A stretch of 64,000 bases of DNA, taken from assembly GCA_038087015.1 (NCBI GenBank), contig JASBNA010000056.1:233331-297330 (forward strand). The letters run 5' to 3'. Every line of letters begins with the position of its first letter. Positions within the stretch are counted from its first letter, which is position 1. The notes under the pieces are model-generated. The model worked only from the letters and a program-made list of their open reading frames with translations, made no database searches and had not been told where the DNA came from. Of the stretch, positions 9,827 through 19,875 are shown piece after piece. The position numbers were made by a program, and so were the translations under genes. Source of the stretch: Cerrena zonata. Lineage: Eukaryota > Basidiomycota > Agaricomycetes > Polyporales > Cerrenaceae.

Positions 9827-9871
9827 GTGTGAAATTAGACCCATACACCAAGTGACTTATATATACAAGAG

Positions 9872-9877
9872 ACGCGT
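9872..9877. promoter_or_regulatory. MCB element ACGCGT upstream of CSM3
   Basis: ACGCGT, inside the 10-bp palindrome AGACGCGTCT, lies 46 bases before the CSM3 start. MCB is the binding site of MBF (Mbp1-Swi6), which drives G1/S expression of replication genes. That fits a fork-protection factor. Confidence 0.55.
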
Positions 9878-9922
9878 CTTTAAGTCCCAATAAATCAATC
9901 TTCATCCTTCAAATAAGACATT

Positions 9923-10801
9923 ATGGACGAGTTATTCGTTAGTGATAATTTGCCAGAGGTTTCTAAGCCGGCTGAAGAAGATGCTTTAGGTTTGGACCAA
10001 ACAATTAAGATTCATAAATCACATAAAATTGCCAAAATCGATAATGATAGACTCTTGAATAAACCAACTGGGTTGAAATATATAATCAAAAACCATCCAA
10101 AGTTAATTAAAAATTTGAAGAATAGAGACTCTAGATTCAATAAGAAGATTCAGAAAACTAAACTCAGTTCGAGTCAATTGAAAAACTTGAAATTACAACA
10201 ATCCTACGATAATTTAGAATTAGTATTACATTTTTATCAATTATGGTGTCATTCGTTATTCCCAAAAGCTAATTTTAAAGATTGTATACAATTATTGAGA
10301 AATTTTGGTAGTGGTCCAAATGCTGCTAGTTTAAAGATTTATAGAAAGGGCTTAATTGAAAAAGAAATTAATGATTATAAAAGAGCAAATGGTATAATTG
10401 TTCATTCGAATGAAAAATCAGATAATCAAGATTTATTTGATCATATTAATAAACAGATTGATGATGATGATGAATTATACGCTGATCCAGAACAACCAAA
10501 TAATAATGATGACGAAGACGACTGGAGTTTTATGAATGTTAAATCAAATGATTTATTCGTAGGAAATGATTATCCAAGTGATGATGAAGAAATTATAAAT
10601 ACTGATGAAGCTTTGAATAAAAATAACAATGCTTCAAATGATCAAGATGACTTTTCTGACGATGAAGATATACTAGAAGCTTTGAAATCAAAGAATACAC
10701 AATCTGATTTACCAGATATTAATGATCTACAACCTAAACAAATCGACCATCAATCAGACGATGAAGGATTAGATGCATTAAGAGATATGGACTATGATTG
10801 A
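9923..10801 (+). CDS. CSM3: Replication fork protection subunit Csm3/Swi3/Tipin
   Basis: The 292-residue protein has the Swi3/Csm3 domain at about residues 90-160, shown by NLELVLHFYQLWCHSLFPKANFKDCIQLLRNFG and LKIYRKGLIEKEI. Csm3 pairs with Tof1 to stabilise stalled replication forks and support the S-phase checkpoint. The C-terminal half is acidic and low-complexity (DDDELYADPEQ, DDEDDWSF, DDEDILEAL), as in orthologues. The promoter holds an MCB motif and a TATA-like element. The next gene converges from the right with a short gap. Identification rests on the domain pattern. Confidence 0.87.
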   Translation: MDELFVSDNLPEVSKPAEEDALGLDQTIKIHKSHKIAKIDNDRLLNKPTGLKYIIKNHPKLIKNLKNRDSRFNKKIQKTKLSSSQLKNLKLQQSYDNLELVLHFYQLWCHSLFPKANFKDCIQLLRNFGSGPNAASLKIYRKGLIEKEINDYKRANGIIVHSNEKSDNQDLFDHINKQIDDDDELYADPEQPNNNDDEDDWSFMNVKSNDLFVGNDYPSDDEEIINTDEALNKNNNASNDQDDFSDDEDILEALKSKNTQSDLPDINDLQPKQIDHQSDDEGLDALRDMDYD

Positions 10802-10818
10802 TATATATGTATGCCTGT

Positions 10819-12408
10819 TTAATCACCTGTAATATAGATTGTCTTTAAAATATTAGTATTATCGAAAACCCTTGATATTAATTGAGAATCAAATGAATTC
10901 TTCAGGATTGATTTATTAAATAATCCAACTAAATATCCACCACTTCTAAGATAAACATTAATCTTTTGATTACCTCCAATATCTTTGCCTTTATCTTTTC
11001 TTATCAACTTGCAATTATATCGATAAAATGGCATGATAATCCCTTTATTATAAGGAGTTAATTTAGATGGATTTTCGTACTTAATCCCAAATTCTGATAA
11101 AAAAGCTTTATAATGAATTAAATTTTCGAAATTTAAAGCCTGATGACTTGAACCATATATTCCAATGATTCTAGTCATTAAATCGACATTAGCTCCTTCT
11201 GAATCATTAACCTTAACTAATTTATTGGCATATTTAAATTTTTCAGCATCAATTTTTTTAACATTTGGAGGGAAATACTTATTTGAAATGGTGAATTGTT
11301 CAGAGATTCTAATTTCTAAGAAATAGACAAAATCAATTTTACAATTTGTAGATATAGTTTTCGATAATATCGAAGCTGCAATTTTTAAACTACCAACTTG
11401 ATATAATTTATTAAAATTTGATAATTTTTCTTGTTGTATTAATTTATCTTCTTCATTTGATTCTTCCTTTAAAAATTTTGAAAATCTAAAATTATGATTT
11501 TGTGAATAAGCATTACCCAGTCCATCTTTTTCAAAAACTGACATTAATGTACCACCTCTACTAGTTGCTCGACCTAATTTAAGTGATAATTCTTTTAATT
11601 CATTGTTTCTCAAAGAAACATCATTACCCAATTTATTTGATTCTAATACTTTAATTTGTTCAAAGATTTCTTCATATGGAGTATTTAATATTCTCATAAT
11701 TTCTTTTGATACTTCAATTAACTTTTCACAATGTTCTTCTTTAAATTCTTTTTTAGCAAATGAATCAAATACTGACAATGCACCAATATTGTACCCCTTT
11801 TCATCAATCAATGGAACTCCACAATAAAATTTAATATATGGCAAACCTTTGACAAAAGGATTTGTTCGAGTTCTCCAATCTTGTGATGCATCCAATAATA
11901 AAAAATAACCTTGTGACAATATAGTATGAGAATCGATGGCTGCAATTCTTGGAATTTCCCCCAAATCTAATAACATTTCGTATTTAATGATTGTTCTATT
12001 TTTATCAATCAATGAAATGGAAAATCCATTAACATTCAAATTTTTACGTAGTTGACGTATTTGCTTCTTGAAAATTATTTTATTATCCCAATGCTTTAAA
12101 TCATTATATTTTTGAACTGACTTTCGACGATTTAATTCTTGATAACAATCTGGCGGTGACATAAAACCTACATCTTCAAAACATGGAGGACAAGGTACTT
12201 TTGATAAGTTCCATTTCCCTTTCGAATACGCATCAAGAAAATGTGCCTTCGTTAATGCTATGGGAGTTATAACACTTTCATTATATGGAGCAATGAATGT
12301 GACTGGATTTTTAGAGGCTGATGCTATTACTTTAGAAGATGACTGTCCTGGCTTTTTCTTATGCTTTCTGCCCACAGAAACACCTGAATCAGCTGTTATA
12401 TTTGACAT
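10819..12408 (-). CDS. GAF-domain protein of unknown role
   Basis: From the ATG at 12408 this encodes about 529 residues. The frame stays open upstream to 12546, but those 46 residues are Lys/Phe-rich and look untranslated. A GAF domain spans roughly residues 110-240: SLIDKNRTIIKYE, then HTILSQGYFLLLDASQDWRTRTNPFV, then KFYCGVPLIDEKGYNIGALSVFD. The HTIL...VPL.......GALSV pattern is typical of fungal GAF proteins related to the sensor parts of phytochromes and histidine kinases. No kinase or response-regulator domain follows. The C-terminal half also looks GAF-like but is not clearly recognised. It converges on CSM3. Ligand and role cannot be stated. Confidence 0.7.
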   Translation of the reverse strand: MSNITADSGVSVGRKHKKKPGQSSSKVIASASKNPVTFIAPYNESVITPIALTKAHFLDAYSKGKWNLSKVPCPPCFEDVGFMSPPDCYQELNRRKSVQKYNDLKHWDNKIIFKKQIRQLRKNLNVNGFSISLIDKNRTIIKYEMLLDLGEIPRIAAIDSHTILSQGYFLLLDASQDWRTRTNPFVKGLPYIKFYCGVPLIDEKGYNIGALSVFDSFAKKEFKEEHCEKLIEVSKEIMRILNTPYEEIFEQIKVLESNKLGNDVSLRNNELKELSLKLGRATSRGGTLMSVFEKDGLGNAYSQNHNFRFSKFLKEESNEEDKLIQQEKLSNFNKLYQVGSLKIAASILSKTISTNCKIDFVYFLEIRISEQFTISNKYFPPNVKKIDAEKFKYANKLVKVNDSEGANVDLMTRIIGIYGSSHQALNFENLIHYKAFLSEFGIKYENPSKLTPYNKGIIMPFYRYNCKLIRKDKGKDIGGNQKINVYLRSGGYLVGLFNKSILKNSFDSQLISRVFDNTNILKTIYITGD

Positions 12409-12669
12409 TAATCCGAATTCTAGCAAGTAAATCCCAAATTCTCTTTTCTGGTTTGATAAGATTCGTTTGTACAATGTATAGGGACTTTTTTCTTTTTTGC
12501 AATCACAAATGGCAGCAAAAAAAAAAATTTTTAAAAATACCAACAAAGAGATTTAATATCAAAATCCGATATATTGAATGAATAGGGAAAGTTCCCTGGG
12601 AGACCTGTAATATACTTACAATTATCAAAATGGCGTATGTAAAAAATTTATTAATCTTTAATTATCTAT

Positions 12670-13505
12670 TTATTTTGCATCTTTCATATCAGTATCACCA
12701 TCTTTATCTTCGTTTTCAGGTTCTTTAGATTCATCGATTTTGGTTAAGTCACTTTGAGATTCTTGTTTTGCCTTTTCAGCAGCTTCTCTTTCTTGTCTAG
12801 ACTTTTCTTCTTCTAAAGAAAGTCTCAAGGCTAATGCTAAATCTGGGTCCATATTTGGATCAATCAAGTCACCACCTGCTGCATTGAAACCATCACCACC
12901 AAAGTCACCTGCACCTCCCATATCAAATCCATCTTCTACCAAGATTGGAGAAGATGCAATTACTTCGTATAATAAACGAGGACCAGCCGAAACGGTCACA
13001 AGATGAGAATTATCGTGATTATTTATAATAGAACTAAATTTTTCCAATTTTGAAGTATTAACTGCTTCTTCACCAAAATTTATTATATCGATTGCAACGT
13101 TATTCTTCTTCATTTTTTTAGCCAATTTTTCTAATTCTTTTTCCAGTTCATTTATTGGACTACCAACAAAGATAATGATTCTTTGATTTTGAACTTTATT
13201 TTGACGATGTTTTAATGCTAATGCAGCCACCTGATCCCGTTTGAAAAATGATTTTCTCCAAATATCTTAGTTTCATGGGCTCCTGATAATATCTTACCAA
13301 AATCAGTAGTTAATGTAGATAAAACTTGCGGTCCATTTCCTCCGTAAGCCAATAACCCAACAGTATTCTCTGGATTGGAGTTAACCTTATTCTGGAAAAT
13401 AAACTCAGTTGCACTCAATTGTGCTTCATATCGATTTGTTAGAAAATCACCATTTCTCATGTATTCAGAGTTATCAATGGCTATCATTGTTGCTTCGAGA
13501 CCCAT
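12670..13505 (-). CDS. RPN10: 26S proteasome ubiquitin receptor Rpn10 (single frameshift)
   Basis: Two overlapping frames together encode Rpn10, the polyubiquitin receptor of the proteasome regulatory particle. The first (from ATG 13505) has the VWA start MGLEATMIAIDNSEYMRNGD. The second resumes at VAALALKHRQNKVQNQRIIIFV. It ends with a ubiquitin-interacting motif, DPDLALALRLSLEEE, and an acidic tail. The frames meet near 13231-13236, where one C appears missing in GATCAGG. With that base, length would be about 278 residues against about 268 in S. cerevisiae. Everything else is intact, so assembly error is likelier than pseudogenisation. A PACE-like site lies upstream. Confidence 0.9.
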
Positions 13506-13633
13506 TTTTCTTTATGTGTTTGTTTCTGTCTATTCCAAGCGAAGTATCAATCTCTCCCTCAGTGTACTGGATGGCTTTATCGTAGTATCAATCGGTTGGT
13601 TGATTGATTCAAAGTTGAAGGTTTGACTTTTCG

Positions 13634-13642
13634 ATTGCCACC
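13634..13642 (-). promoter_or_regulatory. PACE-like element (Rpn4 site) upstream of RPN10
   Basis: GGTGGCAAT on the minus strand matches eight of nine bases of the proteasome-associated control element GGTGGCAAA, the Rpn4 target. It lies 129 bases upstream of the RPN10 start. Confidence 0.5.
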
Positions 13643-13670
13643 GATTTTTTTTCCATAAAAAAACTGTTTG

Positions 13671-13682
13671 GTGTACGGGTGT
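13671..13682 (-). promoter_or_regulatory. Rap1-like site ACACCCGTACAC
   Basis: Exact 12-mer on the minus strand in the divergent RPN10 / 13714 promoter. It lies 32 bases upstream of the plus-strand small gene and 166 upstream of RPN10. Confidence 0.45.
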
Positions 13683-13713
13683 GTGGTGTATGGGTCTTTT
13701 TTGTACTTGATCA

Positions 13714-14079
13714 ATGGAAAACTACTCTTTGAATCAAACAAACATCAATAGAACACTATTTACTCTTGAAGAAAGATATAGAATGGCAACGAAGCTTAGT
13801 AGGGAGGAGAAGAAGCGGCTAGTGGAGTACTTGAAGACCTTAAAGAGAATCAACGTGGCGGCGTTACAGAAACAGCTGGAGAAATGTGCTAGAAATTGTG
13901 AATCTAAAGTACTTCGAAGATTGAATGGAGTTAGTGTTACCTTAAGAAATGTTAAGGTGAAAGATGCATTAGAGGTAGAAAGGCACCATAGGCCACATAT
14001 CCGTACATTGCTATCGGATATCGATAAACTACATAGGAATGAGTTGAAGTTACAAGCATCAGTTTATGAACAAAAGTAA
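13714..14079 (+). CDS. Small predicted coiled-coil protein, unknown
   Basis: I do not recognise this 121-residue protein. It is strongly charged and probably all helical, with heptad-like stretches (EEKKRLVEYLKTLKRINVAALQKQLEKC, then DALEVERHHRPHIRTLLSDIDKLHRNELKL). It has no membrane segment or signal peptide. An alternative start at the second Met (13783, MATKLSREEKK) is possible. It is divergent from RPN10, with a Rap1-like site just upstream. The size and helical character would suit a subunit of a small complex (BLOC-, kinetochore- or DASH-like), but nothing specific supports one. Confidence 0.6.
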   Translation: MENYSLNQTNINRTLFTLEERYRMATKLSREEKKRLVEYLKTLKRINVAALQKQLEKCARNCESKVLRRLNGVSVTLRNVKVKDALEVERHHRPHIRTLLSDIDKLHRNELKLQASVYEQK

Positions 14080-14232
14080 TTTACGAATAATGAATAGTAC
14101 ATTGTATAATAAATATATATTGATTTAAACTAAACAAATGAGATGTAGTGAAACTCACTTTATATAAAAACAAAATGCAAGAAATAAATAATTAGAAAAG
14201 TCCGATAAAACAAATTTATAACCAGAAATAAA

Positions 14233-17200
14233 TTAAGCTTCTTCAGGAATATCTTCATGGAAGTATTTACCTTCAGTGGTTGGTTTAATAATACCAGCTC
14301 TGATACAGAAATCACCAAATGGTTCACCATCATTTCTTTCTAAACTCCATCTTTTGAACATTGGTTTTAAGATGGATAAGATTTCATCTTCTTTAATTGA
14401 ATATCTATATATTTTATTCAATCTTTCACCATGATGACCACCACCCAACATCAAATTATAAGCACCATAAGCTTTACCTACTAAAGCAACTTCTGCAACC
14501 CATGGTCTTGCACAACCATTTGGACAACCAGTCATTCTCATAACAATTGAATCATGTCTTAAACCATATTCTTCTAATGCTTCTTCTAATTTACTAATCA
14601 ATTTTGGTAAATAACGTTCAGATTCAGCCATGGCCAAACCACAAGTTGGGAAAGCAACACAAGCAGCTGATGATAATCTTAAAGCTGAAAAATTAGTATT
14701 ATCTAATTTATATTCAGACATGATTGATTTAATATGTTCTAAATCTTCATCTTCAATATTAGAGATTAATAAATGTTGATTACCAGTTAATCTAAATTCT
14801 CCTGATCTACCACCTTCTAAGTATTGACCAATTAATTTTAACCCAGTTTTTTGTGGTAATTCAGGAGTATCTTCAATTCTACCATTTTCAATGAAAAATG
14901 TAAAATGATTTAATCCAAATTCATCTTTACACCAACCAAAGTAATCAACATTAGATTTAATTTCAAAAGGTTTTGGCTCTTCAAACTTAAATCCTAATAA
15001 TTCTTCAGTTTTTTCTTTGAAAACTTCAACAGTTAAATCATCAATGGTATACTTCAATCTAGCATGTTTTCTATTAGTTCTATCACCAAAATCTCTTTGA
15101 ACCAACATAATCTTTTCACAGGCTAAGTGAACCTTATCTTTTGGAACATAACCAAACATGGAACCAGTTCTTGGATAAGTCTTCTTATTGTTATGAGTAG
15201 AACCCATACCACCACCGGCAACTAAGTTAAATCCAATAACTTCATTTTCTTCAAGAATTGCAATTAAACCAATATCATGAGCATACACATCAACATCATT
15301 AAAAGGTGGAACGGTAATGACAACTTTGAATTTTCTTGGTAAATAAGTTGGACCATACATTGGCTCAACATCTGCTAAAGCATTACCAGCAACCAAAGTC
15401 TTAGTCTTTTTGGGACCTTTCTTTCTAGTTTCCCAAGCATCACGATCACCAACTTTATCACTTTCATCTTCACCTTGTAACCAAATTTCATGATAGGCAG
15501 TAGTTTGAGGTAATAAATGTTCAGAAATATGAGCACCAATATCAGAAACTTGTTTATGAACAGTAGCATTATGAGGTAACGCAGAAACCATAACATTTCT
15601 ATTAACATCACCACATGCAGCCAAAGTATCCATTAAAGTAGAATTCATACCTCTAATAGCAGGTTTTAAATCATGTTTAACAACACCATGTAATTGGAAA
15701 GTAGCTCTGGTAGTTAATTTCAAAGTACCATTACCTCTAGTATCAGCTAATTCATCCATTTTAAGATATTGTTTAGGAGTTGCAATACCACCTGGTAATC
15801 TAACACGAACCATAAAAGCATAAGCAGGTTCTAAACCTTGAGCTTTACGTTCTTCTCTAACATCACGATCATCTTGCATATAAATACCGTGAAATTTAGT
15901 CAATTGTTGATCAACGGCTGAAATAGAACCAGTTGATTGGTCATTTAAGCCTTCAACAATAGTACCTCTTAAGAAATCAGATTGAATCTTCATATCTTCA
16001 TTAGTCAAAGGTTTTGGTTCTTCAACACCTTCAACGTTATCAACACCTAAAGCTTTCCATAAATTACCTTCCCATTCTTTCAATCCGGTATTATAACCAT
16101 CAGCATCTTGATCATCACCTAAACCTAATGGGATTAATTCAACACCACCGTAGAATTTTAATTTAGCATGTAAATCTTTACCTGGTTTATTATAATAATG
16201 TTTATCTTCCTTTCTTGGCCAATATTCAGAATCACCCAAACCGAAAACCGAAAATTTAATTGTAGACAAATCAATATCAACAGAATTTTTCAAAGCATCC
16301 CAGAATTGTTTACCATTAGTTGGAAATTCACCTTGACCAGAAGTTGAAGTAACAAATACGATATTCGTTTCCAAAGGTAAATCCTCAATTGAGACATCAT
16401 CCATTGATAAAACAACTGATTTTAAACCACGACCTAAAGCTTGTCTATTAATTTTTTTAGCAACAGATTCAGCATTACCACCATCAGAAGCAAAAGCGAC
16501 AGTTAAAGGAGGACCAGATAAACCTTGTAATAATTTAGCAAAAGATTCATCGGCAATTTTATTTTGTTGTTTTTTAATTTCAGTATTAGCATTTGAAGTT
16601 AAATTTCTTGATAATAAAGGATTTTTGGAAGCTAATAAAGTCAATTTATTTTCACGATCCAAAAAGTCTTTTAATTGATTTCTTAAATTAGAAGAATCTA
16701 ATTTAAAAGAATCCTGTTCATTTTCTAAGAAAGGATCATATCTGTATAATGGCCAATGACCCGAATCAACTGCCTTTTTAGTTTCTTGCAAAACGGTTAA
16801 AGTATCATCATTTTCACTTTGATATGGTAAATAAGCAACAACAATTGAAGGGCCCTCGAATTTTTCAGCTTCAATAAAAGCTTGTAAAACTTGAGTATAA
16901 GAAGAATAAATAGCCACTGAAGCAACATAACAACCACCATAATTCATTGCGTATAACCCAATATCTTTTTTACGGAAAGAAGAATTATGACTTTGAGTTT
17001 TTTCTTGATAAGGTTCAGAATCAATAATCAACATATTAATATTATTACCGGAGGTAACGATATTATGAACTCCTGAAGAACCCAAATCGAAAGACCAAGA
17101 ATCAGATCCAATTAACCAATTTGAATTAATTTCAAAGAATTTTTTATAATTCAAAATTTCTTTAGCAATGGCCGAATTTGAATCTGATTCTAACAAGTTA

Positions 17201-18582
17201 ATAATCTCGCTAGATTCACCAAAGGTAGAACCAGCCTTAGCACTTATCAACCAATTTGATAATAATTCAATTAATCTACCATTGTTAATGGAGTTAAAAT
17301 CATTTTCTTGAATTGATTTATAAATTAAATTAATCAAAACATCTTGTTGTTCTTTTGAATATAAGAAAGAACCATAACCAAATTCTGGATTATTGGAAAT
17401 GATATTTTCTGAATTATATTCATTCAAAATATTCAAATTTGATTTATTGACTTGTTGTAATAATTTTAAATAAGCTTGTTCTAAATTGACTGCATTTTTA
17501 ACTGCATTTTCCGAATCATTAATTCTTGCTTGAGATGATTTAGTGGTTAATTCAATATTTAATTTACCAAATGATAAATTTTGAATTGGTTTTTCCGATC
17601 TAGTATTAGCCAATAAATTAGAAACTGATTGATCTAATTTATCTTTACTTATAAAACCAAATCTAGCAGCAACAATTTTATTAAAATTCTTCAAGCTTTG
17701 ATATTTAGTATATTCTTGGAAAAAATCAAGTAATAAGGGACAGAAAGAAGCTGAAGGAGTAGTGGTCAGTTGTTCAACCAAGGTTATGCTTTCAATTGAA
17801 GAAGGAATTATTGATAATAAACTTTGCAAATTGAAAGGTTTATATAAATTGATTGAAATCAATAAAGAATCTTCTTTAGTGAAAGAGTTTATCAATTCTT
17901 CATTAATTTGACCCAAATATAAAACCGCATCTTTAGCATTATGCACTTTATTGACAGTTTCAAAAGGTTTCACCTGGTAATAAGATAAAATAGTTTCAAT
18001 TTCTCCATTCAATAATTCTTTATTATTAACCAATTTAAAACCTTCGTTATTTTTATAACTTGAAGGAGCGAAAAAGTGGAAAACACTTTTTTGCAAATTA
18101 TTAGCTAAATTATATCCAATTTTAGAATACTTATAAGCTTCACTGGCATTTTGAGAAATTAAAATTGGGTATCCTAAATCTCTTAAACTAGTAATGATTG
18201 AATAGTCAAAATTGGTTAATTCAACGTGAATAACAATAGCGTTATTCTTGAAACTACTCAATGATAAAAATGGTAAGTTCTTAAATAAAGTAACCCCATT
18301 AGTAGTCACACTAATGAAATCAGGTTGTATTCCTTCTTCTGGTTCCTGTTGTTCTTCGAGATAATCCCCAATAATAGCAAAGGGGTCATTATTATCAAGC
18401 AAAACAGTAGCATCTTCCAACCCACTGAACGACGACTCAACTGACTTGGCCGGTTGAGTTACGAATCTTGGACCTCCAAAATTCTTAATAACACTGGAAA
18501 CTGAATAATTGTTAGTATTCAACGATCTCTGGTTGCTAAAATCTTCGCTATACGTACTAGCTTCCGCTTGAGTTATCCCCAT
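14233..18582 (-). CDS. MET5: Assimilatory sulfite reductase (NADPH) beta subunit
   Basis: At 1449 residues this matches yeast Met5/Ecm17 (about 1442). It is the siroheme/4Fe-4S subunit that reduces sulfite to sulfide with Met10. The N-terminal half resembles pyruvate:ferredoxin oxidoreductase. A flavodoxin-like domain follows near residues 710-860 (VAFASDGGNAESVAKKI, FGLGDSEYWPRKEDKHYY). Two nitrite/sulfite reductase repeats come next, with cluster cysteines in FPTCGLAMAESERY and TGCPNGCARPWV. Two CACGTGA boxes lie 165-250 bases upstream, as expected for Cbf1/Met4 control of sulfur genes. The frame is intact over 4.3 kb. Confidence 0.96.
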   Translation of the reverse strand: MGITQAEASTYSEDFSNQRSLNTNNYSVSSVIKNFGGPRFVTQPAKSVESSFSGLEDATVLLDNNDPFAIIGDYLEEQQEPEEGIQPDFISVTTNGVTLFKNLPFLSLSSFKNNAIVIHVELTNFDYSIITSLRDLGYPILISQNASEAYKYSKIGYNLANNLQKSVFHFFAPSSYKNNEGFKLVNNKELLNGEIETILSYYQVKPFETVNKVHNAKDAVLYLGQINEELINSFTKEDSLLISINLYKPFNLQSLLSIIPSSIESITLVEQLTTTPSASFCPLLLDFFQEYTKYQSLKNFNKIVAARFGFISKDKLDQSVSNLLANTRSEKPIQNLSFGKLNIELTTKSSQARINDSENAVKNAVNLEQAYLKLLQQVNKSNLNILNEYNSENIISNNPEFGYGSFLYSKEQQDVLINLIYKSIQENDFNSINNGRLIELLSNWLISAKAGSTFGESSEIINLLESDSNSAIAKEILNYKKFFEINSNWLIGSDSWSFDLGSSGVHNIVTSGNNINMLIIDSEPYQEKTQSHNSSFRKKDIGLYAMNYGGCYVASVAIYSSYTQVLQAFIEAEKFEGPSIVVAYLPYQSENDDTLTVLQETKKAVDSGHWPLYRYDPFLENEQDSFKLDSSNLRNQLKDFLDRENKLTLLASKNPLLSRNLTSNANTEIKKQQNKIADESFAKLLQGLSGPPLTVAFASDGGNAESVAKKINRQALGRGLKSVVLSMDDVSIEDLPLETNIVFVTSTSGQGEFPTNGKQFWDALKNSVDIDLSTIKFSVFGLGDSEYWPRKEDKHYYNKPGKDLHAKLKFYGGVELIPLGLGDDQDADGYNTGLKEWEGNLWKALGVDNVEGVEEPKPLTNEDMKIQSDFLRGTIVEGLNDQSTGSISAVDQQLTKFHGIYMQDDRDVREERKAQGLEPAYAFMVRVRLPGGIATPKQYLKMDELADTRGNGTLKLTTRATFQLHGVVKHDLKPAIRGMNSTLMDTLAACGDVNRNVMVSALPHNATVHKQVSDIGAHISEHLLPQTTAYHEIWLQGEDESDKVGDRDAWETRKKGPKKTKTLVAGNALADVEPMYGPTYLPRKFKVVITVPPFNDVDVYAHDIGLIAILEENEVIGFNLVAGGGMGSTHNNKKTYPRTGSMFGYVPKDKVHLACEKIMLVQRDFGDRTNRKHARLKYTIDDLTVEVFKEKTEELLGFKFEEPKPFEIKSNVDYFGWCKDEFGLNHFTFFIENGRIEDTPELPQKTGLKLIGQYLEGGRSGEFRLTGNQHLLISNIEDEDLEHIKSIMSEYKLDNTNFSALRLSSAACVAFPTCGLAMAESERYLPKLISKLEEALEEYGLRHDSIVMRMTGCPNGCARPWVAEVALVGKAYGAYNLMLGGGHHGERLNKIYRYSIKEDEILSILKPMFKRWSLERNDGEPFGDFCIRAGIIKPTTEGKYFHEDIPEEA

Positions 18583-18746
18583 GTTGTTCCTGTAATCGTA
18601 TCAACTCTCAAAAGAAGTTTCTGCTAAAAGAAAGAGTTATATCCTTTGGAAATTGCAATCATTTCACCTTTTGCACTCTATCGTGGAGTCCTAAGATGGG
18701 ATAAGACTGGGAACTACCCCGTCTGTGTGCAGGAATTAGATCACTG

Positions 18747-18753
18747 CACGTGA
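18747..18753. promoter_or_regulatory. CACGTGA box upstream of MET5 (proximal)
   Basis: GCACGTGAC, 165 bases upstream of the MET5 start. Cbf1 with Met4/Met28 binds TCACGTG/CACGTGA in sulfur-assimilation promoters. Confidence 0.65.
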
Positions 18754-18827
18754 CTTGCATCAATTTTTGGTAATTGAAAAATAAGCGGCTTTAATTGGTT
18801 GTGACGGGGTTTGCAATTCGGTCAGTG

Positions 18828-18834
18828 CACGTGA
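18828..18834. promoter_or_regulatory. CACGTGA box upstream of MET5 (distal)
   Basis: A second GCACGTGAC, 81 bases from the first, with similar flanks (tca[cg]tGCACGTGAC). Paired Cbf1 sites strengthen the case for Met4-type regulation. Confidence 0.65.
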
Positions 18835-19082
18835 CTCGGGCAGGTATCTGGAGTTTTCCACCAAAAACAAACAAGCGGTCCTTGTTGGCTTATCGGGGGC
18901 AGGTGATGCTGGGTTGGTTTTGGGAGCCGTGGTGCAAATGGGTGCAAGTGGTGGCAGTTTGAGTATTTGCGGTAATTAATTTGGAACCCTCGGGGTTTGA
19001 CGGACAGAGGTGGTCGTGCGCGGGGCCGGGACTATGGGGTTTGAAATCGTTGATTGCAAAAACAAGTTGCAAAGATTACTAT

Positions 19083-19160
19083 CTCCAAAGAGGTACTTGT
19101 AACTCCAAAGATGAACGTGATCTCCAAAGAAGTACTCGTAACTCCAAAGACGAGCCCGTG
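19083..19160. repeat. Imperfect ~20-bp repeat with CTCCAAAGA core
   Basis: Four copies of a unit starting CTCCAAAG at 19083, 19103, 19122 and 19142, with variable tails (ggtacttgtaa, tgaacgtgat, agtactcgtaa, cgagcccgtgg). Confidence 0.7.
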
Positions 19161-19875
19161 GATTGCAAAGAGGAACTGGGTGTGGAGGAGTCGGAGCAAG
19201 TATTAGGTGTTCAGTTCGGATAACTCAGGTCGGAGTGTTTGAGTTGCTTTAGTAGATATTACCTCAAGTTGACATGTTTGCACTTGGTGTTTGCACTTGA
19301 TGTTTGCAGTTGTTTGAGTTGATGTTTGCTGTTGTTTGAGTTGATCTTTGTAGTTGGTGGATGCATCTGATTCAAGGAATAAATAATAGAACTAATCCTG
19401 GTGTTCGAACTCATATTACGCATGTATAACCTTCTCTGACTTGAAAGTAGAAATGTATTCGAATAATTCATGGTTTTAGTGCAAGTGTAATATCTTGATC
19501 AAAACGTGAAGAATGACATAACTGGTACTTGATCCTCTTTGCTAAGTGCTAATATGCTTTGAGACGTTGTTTTTTCCCTGGTTATATTGATAATAGAAGT
19601 CTGGTACTCAAAGCCCGATGCCTTACTTTGGCACCGGTTTCATCTCAGACCCGTTCGCGAGAACGTCGCGTTCTGCCCGACCATAGTAGCTTAATGTATC
19701 TCGTGTATGCTTTCATGATAGCTTGCGGTTAATGCTGACAATTTTTGAGAAATTTGTCATAATTATGCATTTTTTCAGAAATATTGGAAAAAGATTGGAA
19801 CTAAAAAAATCATTCGTATGATGGTCACAGGCAAAGGGGATTTTCACCTAACATTGTGTATTTGTAAGATTTGAA

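Larger units (their letters stand above)
8799..9922. other. Intergenic region between nuclease-kinase copy 1 and CSM3
   Basis: The first 160 bases are the promoter of the minus-strand nuclease-kinase gene, near-identical to the one at 35020-35181. The rest has no supported gene. It includes a 25-bp tandem repeat (9664-9738), and the CSM3 promoter with TCACGTGA (9819-9826), a tatatatac element near 9858, and ACGCGT (9872-9877). Confidence 0.6.

Noticed and set aside
10819..12546. Possible N-terminal signal sequence of the GAF protein (residues from 12546)
   Set aside because: The leader is Phe/Lys-rich over an A/T tract. The ATG at 12408 gives a normal soluble start.
19395..19415. B-box-like GGTGTTCGAACTC suggesting a second tRNA
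   Set aside because: The flanking bases do not form a T-stem, and no A-box or acceptor stem is present.
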